Shown: piece after piece, positions 25,953 to 34,105 of the stretch | Numbering within the stretch: position 1 is the stretch's first letter | How the letters are laid out: every line of letters starts with the position of its first letter | Notes under the pieces: model-generated | What the model was told of the DNA's origin: nothing | Database searches by the model: none | The model's input: only the letters and a program-made list of their open reading frames with translations | Translations under genes and position numbers: made by a program | Assembly (NCBI RefSeq): GCF_041431135.1 | Contig: NZ_CP107799.1 | Span: 5,890,001 to 5,954,000, forward strand | Direction of reading: 5' to 3' | Length of the DNA: 64,000 nucleotides | Source of the DNA: Streptomyces sp. NBC_00554 | Lineage (GTDB): Bacteria; Actinomycetota; Actinomycetes; Streptomycetales; Streptomycetaceae

Positions 25953-26534
25953 TCAGGCCTCGGTGGTCTCGGCCTCGTCCGCGGAGGCCTCCTCCGCCTG
26001 GGCGGCCAGGACCTGGAGGACGACCGCGTCCTCGTCGATCACCAGCGTGGTGCCCTCGGGAAGCGGGATGTCCTTGGCGAGGATGGCCGCGCCGGCCTCG
26101 AGGCCCGCGATGGAGACGGTGACCGACTCGGGGATGTGGGTGGCCTCGGCCTCGACCGTCAGCGTGCTCAGCACGTGCTCGAGAAGGTACGCGCCCGGGG
26201 CCAGCTCGCCCTCGGTGTGGACGTAGACCTCGACGGTGACCTTCTCGCCGCTCTTCACGGTGAGCAGGTCGACGTGCACGAGGGAGCCCTTGATCGCGTC
26301 GCGCTGGACGGCCTTCGGGATCGCCAGCTCGGTCTTGCCCTCGATGTCCAGGGTGAGCAGGACGTTCGCGGTACGCAGGGCAAGCTGGAGCTCGTGGCCC
26401 GGCAGCGTGACGTGGACGGGGTCGGCACCGTGACCGTAGACAACGGCCGGAACCTTGTTCTCGCGACGGATACGGCGGGAGGCGCCCTTGCCGAACTCGG
26501 TGCGGGTCTCGGCGGCGAGCTTGACGTCAGCCAT
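25953..26534 (-). CDS. rplY: 50S ribosomal protein L25 (CTC form)
   Basis: The 193-aa product is the long general-stress (CTC) form of L25. Residues 1-90 are the 5S rRNA-binding domain (ETRTEFGKGASRRIRREN, VPAVVYGHGADPVHV), followed by the C-terminal TL5-like beta domain (VHVDLLTVKSGEKVTVEVYV). The end is acidic (AQAEEASADEAETTEA). The ATG at 26534 has GAGGAG upstream. Cotranscription with pth is likely. Confidence 0.95.
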   Translation of the reverse strand: MADVKLAAETRTEFGKGASRRIRRENKVPAVVYGHGADPVHVTLPGHELQLALRTANVLLTLDIEGKTELAIPKAVQRDAIKGSLVHVDLLTVKSGEKVTVEVYVHTEGELAPGAYLLEHVLSTLTVEAEATHIPESVTVSIAGLEAGAAILAKDIPLPEGTTLVIDEDAVVLQVLAAQAEEASADEAETTEA

Positions 26535-26568
26535 GTTCACTCCTCGTAGATCAATTGGGGATGGGGGT

Positions 26569-26600
26569 CCCCCCGCTCGAGCGAAGTCGAGAGTGGGGGA
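26569..26600. repeat. Small interspersed hairpin element upstream of rplY
   Basis: CCCCCCGCTCGA, loop GCGAAG, then TCGAGAGTGGGGGA forms a stem interrupted by one internal mismatch. The same short palindrome, with a GGGGGTCC lead-in, recurs in Streptomyces intergenic regions as I recall. It lies in the rplY leader, 35 bases before the start codon. Confidence 0.6.
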
Positions 26601-26652
26601 GGTCACCCGGCCGAACATCGGCCTGCTACGAAGAGCGCGTCGATAACGGACC

Positions 26653-26679
26653 GCCGTACGCTTTTGAAAGCGGTACGGC
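26653..26679 (-). terminator. Hairpin after prs
   Basis: GCCGTACGCTTT pairs with AAAGCGGTACGGC, with one bulged base and a two-base TG apex. It lies about 90 bases after the prs stop on the minus strand and upstream of rplY, so it may end the glmU-prs transcript or be part of rplY leader control. Confidence 0.5.
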
Positions 26680-26766
26680 CTCCCTCGCCGAGCAACTGTG
26701 ACAGCTTACTGGGCGGGAAGGCCGTATCAGAAATCGATCTACGGGAGCGACCGGTGCAGCGGGGGC

Positions 26767-27741
26767 CTACTGCTCCTCGAAGAGGCTCGTCACCGAACCG
26801 TCCTCGAAGACCTCGCGGACCGCGTTCGCGATCGTCGGCGCGATGGACAGCACCGTGATCTTGTCGAGCTCCAGCTCACCCGGGGTCGGCAGGGTGTCCG
26901 TGAAGATGAACTCGCTGACCTTGGAGTTCTTCAGACGGTCGGCCGCCGGGCCGGAGAGCACACCGTGCGTGGCCGTGACGATGACGTCCTCGGCGCCGTG
27001 CGCGAACAGGGCGTCGGCGGCGGCACAGATCGTGCCACCGGTGTCGATCATGTCGTCGACCAGGACGCAGACACGGCCCTTCACGTCACCGACGACCTCG
27101 TGGACGGTGACCTGGTTGGCGACGTCCTTGTCGCGGCGCTTGTGCACGATCGCGAGGGGAGCGTCGAGACGGTCGCACCAGCGGTCGGCGACGCGCACGC
27201 GGCCGGCGTCGGGGGAGACGACGGTCAGCTTGGAACGGTCGACCTTCGCGCCCACGTAGTCCGCGAGGATCGGCAGCGCGAAGAGATGATCGACCGGGCC
27301 GTCGAAGAAGCCCTGGATCTGGTCGGTGTGCAGGTCGACCGTGAGGATGCGGTGGGCACCGGCCGTCTTCATCAGGTCGGCGATCAGGCGCGCCGAGATG
27401 GGTTCACGTCCACGGTGCTTCTTGTCCTGCCGGGCGTAACCGTAGAAGGGCACGATCACGGTGATGCTCCGGGCGGAGGCCCGCTTCAGAGCGTCGATCA
27501 TGATCAACTGCTCCATGATCCACTGGTTGATCGGGGCCGTGTGGCTCTGGATCACGAAGCAGTCCGCGCCACGCGCCGACTCCTCGTAACGGACGTAGAT
27601 CTCGCCGTTGGCGAAGTCGAAGGCCTTCGTCGGGACTACCCCGACACCCAGCTTGTGGGCGACCTCCTCGGCAAGCTCGGGGTGGGCGCGGCCGGAGAAG
27701 AACATCATCTTCTTCTCGCCGGTCGTCTTGATCCCGGTCAC
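26767..27741 (-). CDS. prs: Ribose-phosphate pyrophosphokinase
   Basis: Makes PRPP from ribose-5-phosphate and ATP for nucleotide, His and Trp synthesis. The 324-aa product has the ATP-binding DFANGEIYVRYEES region, the RQDKKHRGREPISARLIADL flexible loop, DLHTDQIQGFF (divalent cation and regulatory site), the catalytic-loop KRRDKD, and the PRPP-binding signature VCVLVDDMIDTGGTI. The GTG start at 27741 has GAGGAG upstream. It follows glmU by 121 bp on the same strand, the common actinobacterial order. Confidence 0.95.
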   Translation of the reverse strand: MTGIKTTGEKKMMFFSGRAHPELAEEVAHKLGVGVVPTKAFDFANGEIYVRYEESARGADCFVIQSHTAPINQWIMEQLIMIDALKRASARSITVIVPFYGYARQDKKHRGREPISARLIADLMKTAGAHRILTVDLHTDQIQGFFDGPVDHLFALPILADYVGAKVDRSKLTVVSPDAGRVRVADRWCDRLDAPLAIVHKRRDKDVANQVTVHEVVGDVKGRVCVLVDDMIDTGGTICAAADALFAHGAEDVIVTATHGVLSGPAADRLKNSKVSEFIFTDTLPTPGELELDKITVLSIAPTIANAVREVFEDGSVTSLFEEQ

Positions 27742-27862
27742 AGCACTGTCTCCTCAGAGGTGTCTCAGCTGGGTGTTGAGAGGTGGTCTCAGCTGGCGTG
27801 TGGGTGCACGGTGCGGAAGTGCATTTATCACGGTACGCCGTGTCGGACGTGCCGGTTTCCGG

Positions 27863-29311
27863 TCAGGCTTCGCCCTCCGGCTCCCGGGAAGCCACCTCGG
27901 CCGCCTTCGCGGCCGCGCTCCCCGGACGCTTGCGGGCCACCCAACCCTCGATATTCCGCTGCTGGCCACGGGCCACGGCCAGTGAACCGGGCGGCACGTC
28001 CTTGGTGATGACCGAGCCCGCCGCGGTGTAGGCGCCGTCCCCGATGGTGACAGGCGCCACAAACATGTTGTCCGAACCGGTACGGCAGTGCGAGCCGATC
28101 GTCGTGTGGTGCTTGTCCTTGCCGTCGTAGTTCACGAAGACGCTGGCCGCACCGATGTTGGAGTACTCGCCGATCGTCGCGTCACCCACGTACGACAGGT
28201 GCGGGATCTTCGTGCCCTCGCCGATCGTCGCGTTCTTCGTCTCCACGTACGTGCCGACCTTGGCCTTGAGACCGATGCGGGTGCCGGGGCGCAGATACGC
28301 GAACGGGCCGACGTTCGCCTGCGGGCCGACCTCGGCGTTGTTCGCGACCGTGTTGTCGACCCGGGCTCCCGCGCCCACCCTGGTGTCGTTCAGACGGGAG
28401 TTGGGGCCGACCTCGGCGCCCTCGGCGAGATGCGTGGCGCCCTGGAGCTGGGTGCCCGGGTGCACGATCGCGTCCCGCTCGAAGGTGACGGTCACGTCGA
28501 CCCAGGTGGAGGCCGGGTCGATGATGCTCACCCCGGCGAGCATGGCCTGCGTGAGCAGCCGGTCGTTGAGGATGCGGCGGGCCTCGGCGAGCTGGACGCG
28601 GTTGTTGATGCCGGCGATCTCGCGGTGGTCACCGGCGATGGAGGCGCCGACCCGGTGCCCGGCCTCGCGCAGGATGCCCAGGACGTCCGTCAGGTACTCC
28701 TCGCCCTGGCTGTTGTCCGTACGCACCTTGCCGAGGGCGTCCGCCAGGAGCTGCCCGTCGAAGGCGAAGACACCCGAGTTGATCTCGCGGATGGCGCGCT
28801 GGGACCCGTCGGCGTCCTTGTGCTCGACGATCGCGGTGACCGCGCCGCTGACACCGTCGCGGACGATGCGGCCGTAGCCGGTCGCGTCCGGGACCTCGGC
28901 GGTCAGCACGGTGACCGCGTTGCCGTCCGTGGTGTGCGTCGCGGCGAGGCTCTTCAGCGTCTCCCCGGTGAGCAGCGGGGTGTCACCGCACACGACGACC
29001 ACCGTGCCGTCGACGCCGCCGCCCAGCTCCTCCAGGCCCATCCGCACCGCGTGCCCGGTGCCGTTCTGCTCCGCCTGCACGGCGGTGCGCACACCCGGGT
29101 CGATCTCACCGAGGTGCGCGACGACCTTCTCGCGGGCGTGACCCACCACGACGACCAGGTTCTCGGGCTCCAACTCGCGCGCTGCCGCGAGCACATGACC
29201 CACCAGGGAACGGCCACACAGTTCGTGCAGAACCTTCGGTGTGGCCGACTTCATACGGGTGCCCTCACCCGCTGCGAGTACGACGACGGCTGCCGGGCGA
29301 TTGGCGCTCAC
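27863..29311 (-). CDS. glmU: Bifunctional GlcNAc-1-P uridyltransferase / GlcN-1-P acetyltransferase
   Basis: Makes UDP-GlcNAc for peptidoglycan. The 482-aa product has the N-terminal pyrophosphorylase domain (VVVLAAGEGTRMKSATPKVL; AEQNGTGHAV; CGDTPLL; EINSGVFAFD) and from about residue 255 the left-handed beta-helix acetyltransferase domain (hexapeptide repeats such as IGEGTKIPHLSYVGDATIGE and the C-terminal GDGAYTAAGSVITKDVP). The Ala/Lys-rich tail is usual in Streptomyces. GTG start. Confidence 0.95.
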   Translation of the reverse strand: MSANRPAAVVVLAAGEGTRMKSATPKVLHELCGRSLVGHVLAAARELEPENLVVVVGHAREKVVAHLGEIDPGVRTAVQAEQNGTGHAVRMGLEELGGGVDGTVVVVCGDTPLLTGETLKSLAATHTTDGNAVTVLTAEVPDATGYGRIVRDGVSGAVTAIVEHKDADGSQRAIREINSGVFAFDGQLLADALGKVRTDNSQGEEYLTDVLGILREAGHRVGASIAGDHREIAGINNRVQLAEARRILNDRLLTQAMLAGVSIIDPASTWVDVTVTFERDAIVHPGTQLQGATHLAEGAEVGPNSRLNDTRVGAGARVDNTVANNAEVGPQANVGPFAYLRPGTRIGLKAKVGTYVETKNATIGEGTKIPHLSYVGDATIGEYSNIGAASVFVNYDGKDKHHTTIGSHCRTGSDNMFVAPVTIGDGAYTAAGSVITKDVPPGSLAVARGQQRNIEGWVARKRPGSAAAKAAEVASREPEGEA

Positions 29312-29431
29312 GGGGTATGTCCTTCGGCTACGGATGGCTGGGGTGTGGACATCCGCAGGATACCGGGGTGTTTCAGGGGGGATATGAGAGTGGGCCCTGA
29401 CTGAGCTGTCAGGACCCGAATCGTGCTATTG

Positions 29432-29503
29432 CTCCCCCGCCAGGACTCGAACCCGGACAGATGGCACCAAAAGCCACAGTGCTGCCAATTACACCACGGG
29501 GGA
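29432..29503 (-). tRNA. tRNA-Gln (anticodon TTG)
   Basis: The minus strand starts TCCCCCGTGGTGTAATTGGC and ends GGGTTCGAGTCCTGGCGGGG before the last AG. The acceptor stem pairs TCCCCCG with CGGGGGA, discriminator G, no encoded CCA. The anticodon arm GTGGC-TTTTGGT-GCCAT puts TTG at positions 34-36, reading CAA for glutamine. The T arm CCGGGTTCGAGTCCTGG is canonical. Length 72 nt. Confidence 0.93.
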
Positions 29504-29720
29504 TCAAAGTCGACCGAACCAGATATTTGGTCAGGTCGCCGAGTTGGCACCCAACACTATGCCGTACCAGGCGCCTTCCGTGCGACGGTACAACTCGGGG
29601 CCCCTCACCTGCGCTGCGTGATACCAGGCGGTTTCGCTTCTGTTCGATTTCGGGGTGTGGTGTAGGCCAGTAGCCGAAACTCACCGGAAAAGGGGCGGGG
29701 GGCGACCGTAGGCTGGAGGC

Positions 29721-31031
29721 ATGACCACGACGGGGGAAGAGCACACCGCGGCCGGTACCGGGCCGTGGTGGTGGGTCAGGTGGCGCAGTGCCGTGCTTGA
29801 TGCGGGGCTCGCCGGGGTGTCGGCCGCCGAGTGCGGCATCGAGGGGGTTGGGTTCGCACACGACGCGGGGCTGCCGGTTCCGGTCGGGGTGGGGTTCGGG
29901 GTACTCGCCGGGCTGACGCTGTTGCTGCGGCGGAAGTGGCCGATCGCCGTCGTCCTGGTGTCGATCGCCATCACGCCCGCCCAGATGGGCTTCGTGATGG
30001 GGCTCGTCGGGCTGTACACGCTGGCCGCGTCCGAGCTGCCGCGGCGGATCATCGGGGCGTTGGCGGCGATGTCCTTCGCCGGGACGCTCATCGTGACGTT
30101 CGTGCGGGCGCACCAGGGTGTGGTGCGCGGGGACGTGACGATGGGGGACTGGTTCGTCCCCTTCATCTCGCTCACCACCGCCCTGGGGATGACCGCCCCG
30201 CCCGTACTGCTCGGGCTGTACGTCGGGGCGCGGCGGCGGCTGATGGAGAGCCTGCGGGAGCGGGCGGACTCGCTGGAACGTGAGCTGCAGTTGCTTGCCG
30301 AGCGGGCGGAGGAGCGGGCGCAGTGGGCGCGTAACGAGGAGCGGACGCGGATCGCTCGTGAGATGCACGACGTGGTTGCGCACCGGGTGAGTCTGATGGT
30401 CGTGCACGCCGCCGCGCTTCAGGCCGTCGCGCGGAAGGATCCCGAGAAGGCCGTGCGGAACGCGGCGCTCGTGGGGGACATGGGGCGTCAGGCGCTGACC
30501 GAGCTGCGCGAGATGCTGGGGGTGCTGCGTACGGGGGAGGGGCTGGACTCGCGGGTCCAGCCGATGCCGCTTGCCGCGGTGGCCGTGGCGGCTGCCGCTG
30601 CGGCGTCGCGGGTTGCCGAGGATTCCGTGGACGGGCCGTCGCTTGCGGAGCTCGATGAGCTCATCGGGCAGTCGGCGGCTGCGGGGATGGTGGTCGATCT
30701 GTCGGTCGAGGGTGACTCGCCGGGGTATCTCGCCGAGGTCGAGCAGACCGCGTACCGGGTTGTCCAGGAGGCGCTTACCAACGTTCACAAGCATGCGGCG
30801 GGGGCGAAGACGCATGTGCGGTTGGCGCACCGGGTCGCTGAGATCGCGATGCAGGTGGAGAACGAGTGTCCGCCGGAGCCGGGGGCGGCTTCTTCTGTGC
30901 ATCTGCCCAGTGGGGGGAACGGGTTGCTGGGGATGAAGGAGCGGGTCAGTGCGTTGGGGGGAGTTTTTGTTTCGGGGCCTACGGATGCGGGTGGGTTTCG
31001 GGTTTCGGCGGTGATTCCGGCGGGTCGGTGA
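29721..31031 (+). CDS. Orphan sensor histidine kinase (NarL/DegS type)
   Basis: The 436-aa product has a membrane part of about five helices (residues 25-170), a linker coiled coil (LRERADSLERELQLLAERAE), the HisKA_3 phospho-acceptor region RIAREMHDVVAHRVSLMVVH with His216, and a HATPase domain (VVQEALTNVHKHAAG; GNGLLGMKERVSALGG). Such kinases normally pair with a LuxR-type response regulator, but none adjoins; the regulators at 2326 and 15179 are distant. It may be an orphan or act on a distal partner. Confidence 0.88.
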   Translation: MTTTGEEHTAAGTGPWWWVRWRSAVLDAGLAGVSAAECGIEGVGFAHDAGLPVPVGVGFGVLAGLTLLLRRKWPIAVVLVSIAITPAQMGFVMGLVGLYTLAASELPRRIIGALAAMSFAGTLIVTFVRAHQGVVRGDVTMGDWFVPFISLTTALGMTAPPVLLGLYVGARRRLMESLRERADSLERELQLLAERAEERAQWARNEERTRIAREMHDVVAHRVSLMVVHAAALQAVARKDPEKAVRNAALVGDMGRQALTELREMLGVLRTGEGLDSRVQPMPLAAVAVAAAAAASRVAEDSVDGPSLAELDELIGQSAAAGMVVDLSVEGDSPGYLAEVEQTAYRVVQEALTNVHKHAAGAKTHVRLAHRVAEIAMQVENECPPEPGAASSVHLPSGGNGLLGMKERVSALGGVFVSGPTDAGGFRVSAVIPAGR

Positions 31032-31047
31032 CGGCGGTGGGTGGGTC

Positions 31048-31164
31048 GGGGCCGGGGGCCGGTACATCCGCCCGTCGCCGACGGATCAGACCTTGGCCGA
31101 GCAGGGAAGCGTCCGGTGACGCGAACGTACGCGACGGGCATTTGATGTACCGGCCCCCGGCCCC
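31048..31164. repeat. Long inverted repeat after the kinase gene
   Basis: A 21-bp sequence at 31048-31068 (ending GGCCGGTACATC) is the exact reverse complement of 31144-31164 (starting GATGTACCGGCC). Nine more bases (GCCCGTCGC) pair inside after a small bulge. The arms flank about 75 bases. It starts 17 bp after the kinase stop and may form a terminator or cruciform. Confidence 0.8.
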
Positions 31165-31204
31165 TCCCGTGCGTATGTGGCTGCGGGCGCGTTCTCGGCC
31201 CGGG

Positions 31205-31672
31205 GGGGGCGACCCTCCCGCAGCACCGTCCCGATCCCGCGCGCACGTTCGGCCCACCCGTGGGGGGCCGCATCCTTCAGCGCGCCCGCAGATCTTTCAG
31301 CCCCTTCGCCGTTTGAGGAGGGCGGCACCATCCCGATCCCCCACCCACCCGTGGGGTGCCGTGCCCTTCAGCGTGCCCGTAGATCTTTCAGCCTCTGCGC
31401 CGTTTGAGGAGGGCGGCACCATCCCGATCCCCCACCCACCCGTGGGGTGCCGTGCCCTTCAGCGTGCCCGTAGATCTTTCAGCCTCTCCGCCGTTTGTGG
31501 AGGGCGCCACCGTCCCCAACCCCCACCCACCCGTGGGGGCTGTGCTCTTCAGTCCCGGGCCGGGGGAGATCTTTCAGCCTGTCCGGCGTTTGAGGACGAG
31601 CGCGTTCAGCGCGATACGGGGGTCTGGGGGCGGAGTCCCCAGGAGCAAGGGATGGGTAGGGGCGGAGGGGGC
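31205..31672. repeat. Tandem array of 91-bp units
   Basis: The marker GATCTTTCAGCC occurs at 31291, 31382, 31473 and 31568, giving periods of 91, 91 and 95 bp. Each unit also carries a CACCCGTGGGG palindrome-like block and a CGCCGTTTGAGGAGGGCG block; units two and three are nearly identical. Because 91 is not a multiple of three, the unit shifts frame each time, so the array does not encode a repeated peptide. The last unit runs into a TCCGGCGTTTGAGGACGAG block and a GGGGTCTGGGGGCGGAG block shared with the hairpin at 14.4 kb. There is no gene here. Confidence 0.85.
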
Positions 31673-31711
31673 GAAGAAGCGCCTTTGTCGGGCCCCGGTG
31701 CCGGGGGTGGG

Positions 31712-32206
31712 TCAGCCGGCGGTCAGGCGGGCTGGGGTGGTGCCTGACAGGAGTGTGGTGAGGGCGGTGTCGATGTCGGGGCCGAGGAACCAGTCGCCGG
31801 TGTGATCCAGGGCGTACACGCGGCCTTCCGCGTCGATGGCCAGGAGGGCTCGGCTGTCGGACTCCTCGCCGAGGGGGCAGACCTCGGTGTCGAGGGCGCG
31901 GCCGAGGTCGCCGAGGGTGCGGGCCAGGTGGAGGCCGTGCAGGGGGTCGAAGTGGAGTGCGGCGGGGGCGATCTGGCGGCCGGGTCCGGGTGAGGTGACG
32001 TGGAGGCCGCCGAACTCCGCCCATGCCTCCACCGCCGCGGGGAACACGGCGTGCTGGTGACCGGCAGGCGACTCGTGCCCGCGCAGGGCGTCGGCCCAGT
32101 ACTCGGCCTGCTTTATGTCCCAGCGCCCGGGCTGCCACCCGGCAGAGCGCAGCGCGGCGTCCACGGGGACGGAGAAGCGTGTGGTGGAGGTGCGGTCGGC
32201 GTGCAT
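31712..32206 (-). CDS. SUKH-3 domain immunity-like protein
   Basis: The 164-aa product matches the SUKH-3 (Imm) pattern: DAALRSAGWQPGRWD near the N-terminus, AAVEAWAEFGGLHV, HFDPLHGLH, LGDLGRALDTEVCPLGEESD and the end LLAIDAEGRVYALDHTGDWF followed by LG. SUKH-3 proteins neutralise nucleic-acid-targeting toxins, including deaminases of the type encoded just upstream. It lies 94 bp downstream of the YwqJ-like deaminase on the same strand, the expected toxin-immunity order. Confidence 0.85.
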   Translation of the reverse strand: MHADRTSTTRFSVPVDAALRSAGWQPGRWDIKQAEYWADALRGHESPAGHQHAVFPAAVEAWAEFGGLHVTSPGPGRQIAPAALHFDPLHGLHLARTLGDLGRALDTEVCPLGEESDSRALLAIDAEGRVYALDHTGDWFLGPDIDTALTTLLSGTTPARLTAG

Positions 32207-32300
32207 CTGCCCTTCGTTCGTCGAGTGTCAGGGAGGCGGGGGCGGCCGTCGGGGAGCGGGCGCCTTCGCTGTCGTACGTGAGCGGTGGAGTGGTTGTGGT

Positions 32301-32804
32301 TCAGGCGTCCGGCGCTGTCGGGTCGACTACGCGTACGCCGAAGTGGTCGCTGAGTGCCGTGCAGGAGCGGCAGGGCGCGGCGAAGCTGCCGTGCAGCGGG
32401 TCGCCGTCCTCGCGGATGCGGCGGGCGGTGAGCTTGGCCTGCTTGAGCGCCTTGCGGGCCTCGCCGTTGGTCATCGGCTTGCGTCCGGCGCGCTTGCTGC
32501 GGGTGGCGTCGGCTGAGGCGATGTGGCGGGAGATCAGGATCGCCTCGGCGCAGCGGCCGGTGAAGCGGTCGCGTTGTGCGCTGGTGAGGGTGTCGAGGAA
32601 GTCCTGCACCAGCGGGTGGAGGGTGGGTGGCTGGTCGCCGCGAGCCGCTGTGCCGGTGAGGGTCTCGCCGCGTACCGAGAGGGCGGCGGCCACGGTCGGG
32701 AGTATGCCGTCGCGGCGGTGCAAGAGGGCAGGGGCGTGCGGTGTCTCGGCGCTGCTCCAGCCGACCCGTGGGTCCCCGGACGTGCCCATATGCGTCGCGC
32801 TCAT
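32301..32804 (-). CDS. YwqJ-type deaminase (toxin-like)
   Basis: The 167-aa product has the two zinc/catalytic motifs of the YwqJ deaminase family: Cys85-Ala-Glu87 in FTGRCAEAILISRH, and Pro144-Cys145-Arg-Ser-Cys148 in FAAPCRSCTALSDHFGV. Between them is a basic helix (SKRAGRKP, KALKQAKLTARR). YwqJ-like enzymes are predicted toxin domains of polymorphic toxins acting on nucleic acids or nucleotides. Here the domain stands alone with about 80 N-terminal residues, without WXG, RHS or signal sequences, so delivery outside the cell is not evident. The partner SUKH-3 gene follows. GGAGGG lies about ten bases before the ATG. Confidence 0.8.
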   Translation of the reverse strand: MSATHMGTSGDPRVGWSSAETPHAPALLHRRDGILPTVAAALSVRGETLTGTAARGDQPPTLHPLVQDFLDTLTSAQRDRFTGRCAEAILISRHIASADATRSKRAGRKPMTNGEARKALKQAKLTARRIREDGDPLHGSFAAPCRSCTALSDHFGVRVVDPTAPDA

Positions 32805-32910
32805 GATCGTTATTCCCTCCCGTGCATCCCCCGGTGCGGAGACAGACTGCCAAATGGCGTGGTCGGTGGGGAAGCTGGGGCTGCGCGACACGCCCGGTCT
32901 TCGTCGCACC

Positions 32911-32957
32911 GTCACGGCGGGGTGACGGCAGGTCACGGAACCAGAGGCCCGGTGACC
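32911..32957. promoter_or_regulatory. Phased GTCAC/GTGAC half-sites in divergent promoter
   Basis: In the 229-bp spacer between the YwqJ-like gene and the WHH-SUKH gene, GTCAC (32911), GGTGAC (32921), GGTCAC (32931) and GGTGACC (32951) start exactly 10, 10 and 20 bases apart, i.e. on one helical face. The GGTCAC/GTGACC pair forms a dyad with a 14-base spacer. This is a plausible operator for shared control of the island. Confidence 0.45.
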
Positions 32958-33033
32958 GGTGTCGTACAACCGCATAGGCTGTCGACATCCGCGATCCATA
33001 CCGCTATTGACGACGCCGCAGGGGGCAACCGCC

Positions 33034-34098
33034 ATGACGACAGGTCGGCTCGGGCAGCAAGCCGCGCCGCCGAACGCGGCATACGCCGGGCAGGTCGTAC
33101 ATTTCCCGGACCCGGTCCGGGCGGCCCGCCACCCCAGAGGGGTGCGGATCGACGAGTACGGCTATCCCGATTTCTCGGCGTACGCGCGTGCCGCCGCGGA
33201 GATTGCCGAGCCCCCGGAGGGCTTCGGCGTGGACGAGTTGAGGCTCACGGACTATGTCTCCGCGAACGCCGCGCTCGCCGCCTCAGGACACGACCTGTGG
33301 GACACGATCCCCGCGGTGGCGACCCCGCACGGCTGGACCTGGCACCACGTGCCGGGCACCCGGCGGCTCGAACTCGTCCCCGTGGACGTGAAGGCGCTGC
33401 TGCGGCACCACGGTGGGCTCGCGACCGCGCTGGTGGATCAGGACAAGCGGGGTACGCGACCGTTGCAGGAGACGCGGCCCGTGCATTTCGGGCTGCAGAA
33501 GTCGTTGGTCGCGGTGACCGAGCAGCAGGTGCAGGGAGTTGAGGAGGACCTCGGCTACCGGCTGCCCGGTGCGTATCGGTCCTTCCTGAAGGCGGCCGGG
33601 GGCTGCGCGCCGGTGGGCGCCGCGCTGGACGCCGAGTTGGGGCTGCTCGTCGACCAGCCCCTCTTCACCGTGCGCGACGAGGCTGCCCTCAACGACCTCG
33701 TCTACATCAACAAGTGCCTGCGCGACCATCTGACCAAGGACTACCTGTGCGTCGGCTTCGTGCAGGGCGGTCTGCTCGCCGTGAAGGTCAAGGGCGACGC
33801 GATCGGTTCGGTCTGGTTCTGCGCGTACGACGATGTCCGCGATCAGGATGCCTGGCCGCCGGCGGAGCGGGTGGCGCGATTGCTGCTGCCCTGCGGTGCG
33901 GACTTCGACCAGTTCCTGTCCCGGCTCGCGGGCAATCCGCCGGAGCTGGAGACGGTGGCGAACCTGATGGTGGACGGCGGCTTCGCGCGGGCGGTTCCCG
34001 TCTCCGCGGCGGCTTCGGCGTCCGCGGCCGGTTCGGGGTCCGGGGCCGGGTCCGGTTCGGGGTCTGCGGTGGCTTCTGCGTCTTCGGTGGGGGAGTGA
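33034..34098 (+). CDS. WHH-nuclease-like / SUKH-1 (SMI1-KNR4) fusion protein
   Basis: The 354-aa product has an N-terminal HNH/EndoVII-superfamily segment resembling WHH toxin nucleases: Trp103-His104-His105 in HGWTWHHVPG, then LELVP (113-116) and HHGG (125-128). The family usually has His where this protein has Lys120 (VPVDVKALL), and the Asp after WHH is absent, so the nuclease is probably inactive. Residues 155-310 are a SMI1/KNR4 (SUKH-1) domain (TEQQVQGVEEDLGYRLPGAY, RSFLKAAGG; LCVGFVQGGLLAVKV). The tail is an Ala/Ser/Gly repeat. Fusion of a toxin-like and an immunity domain suggests an immunity protein that mimics or traps toxins (inference). ATG with GGGGG upstream; seven bases to the next gene. 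Confidence 0.72.
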   Translation: MTTGRLGQQAAPPNAAYAGQVVHFPDPVRAARHPRGVRIDEYGYPDFSAYARAAAEIAEPPEGFGVDELRLTDYVSANAALAASGHDLWDTIPAVATPHGWTWHHVPGTRRLELVPVDVKALLRHHGGLATALVDQDKRGTRPLQETRPVHFGLQKSLVAVTEQQVQGVEEDLGYRLPGAYRSFLKAAGGCAPVGAALDAELGLLVDQPLFTVRDEAALNDLVYINKCLRDHLTKDYLCVGFVQGGLLAVKVKGDAIGSVWFCAYDDVRDQDAWPPAERVARLLLPCGADFDQFLSRLAGNPPELETVANLMVDGGFARAVPVSAAASASAAGSGSGAGSGSGSAVASASSVGE

Positions 34099-34105
34099 GC
34101 TTTCG

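Noticed and set aside
31205..31672. CRISPR array
   Set aside because: Units are about 91 bp with no conserved-repeat/unique-spacer alternation and no cas genes nearby.
30866..31805. Open frames running through the 91-bp repeats
   Set aside because: The unit length shifts frame in each copy, so apparent repeated peptides are translation of non-coding repeats.
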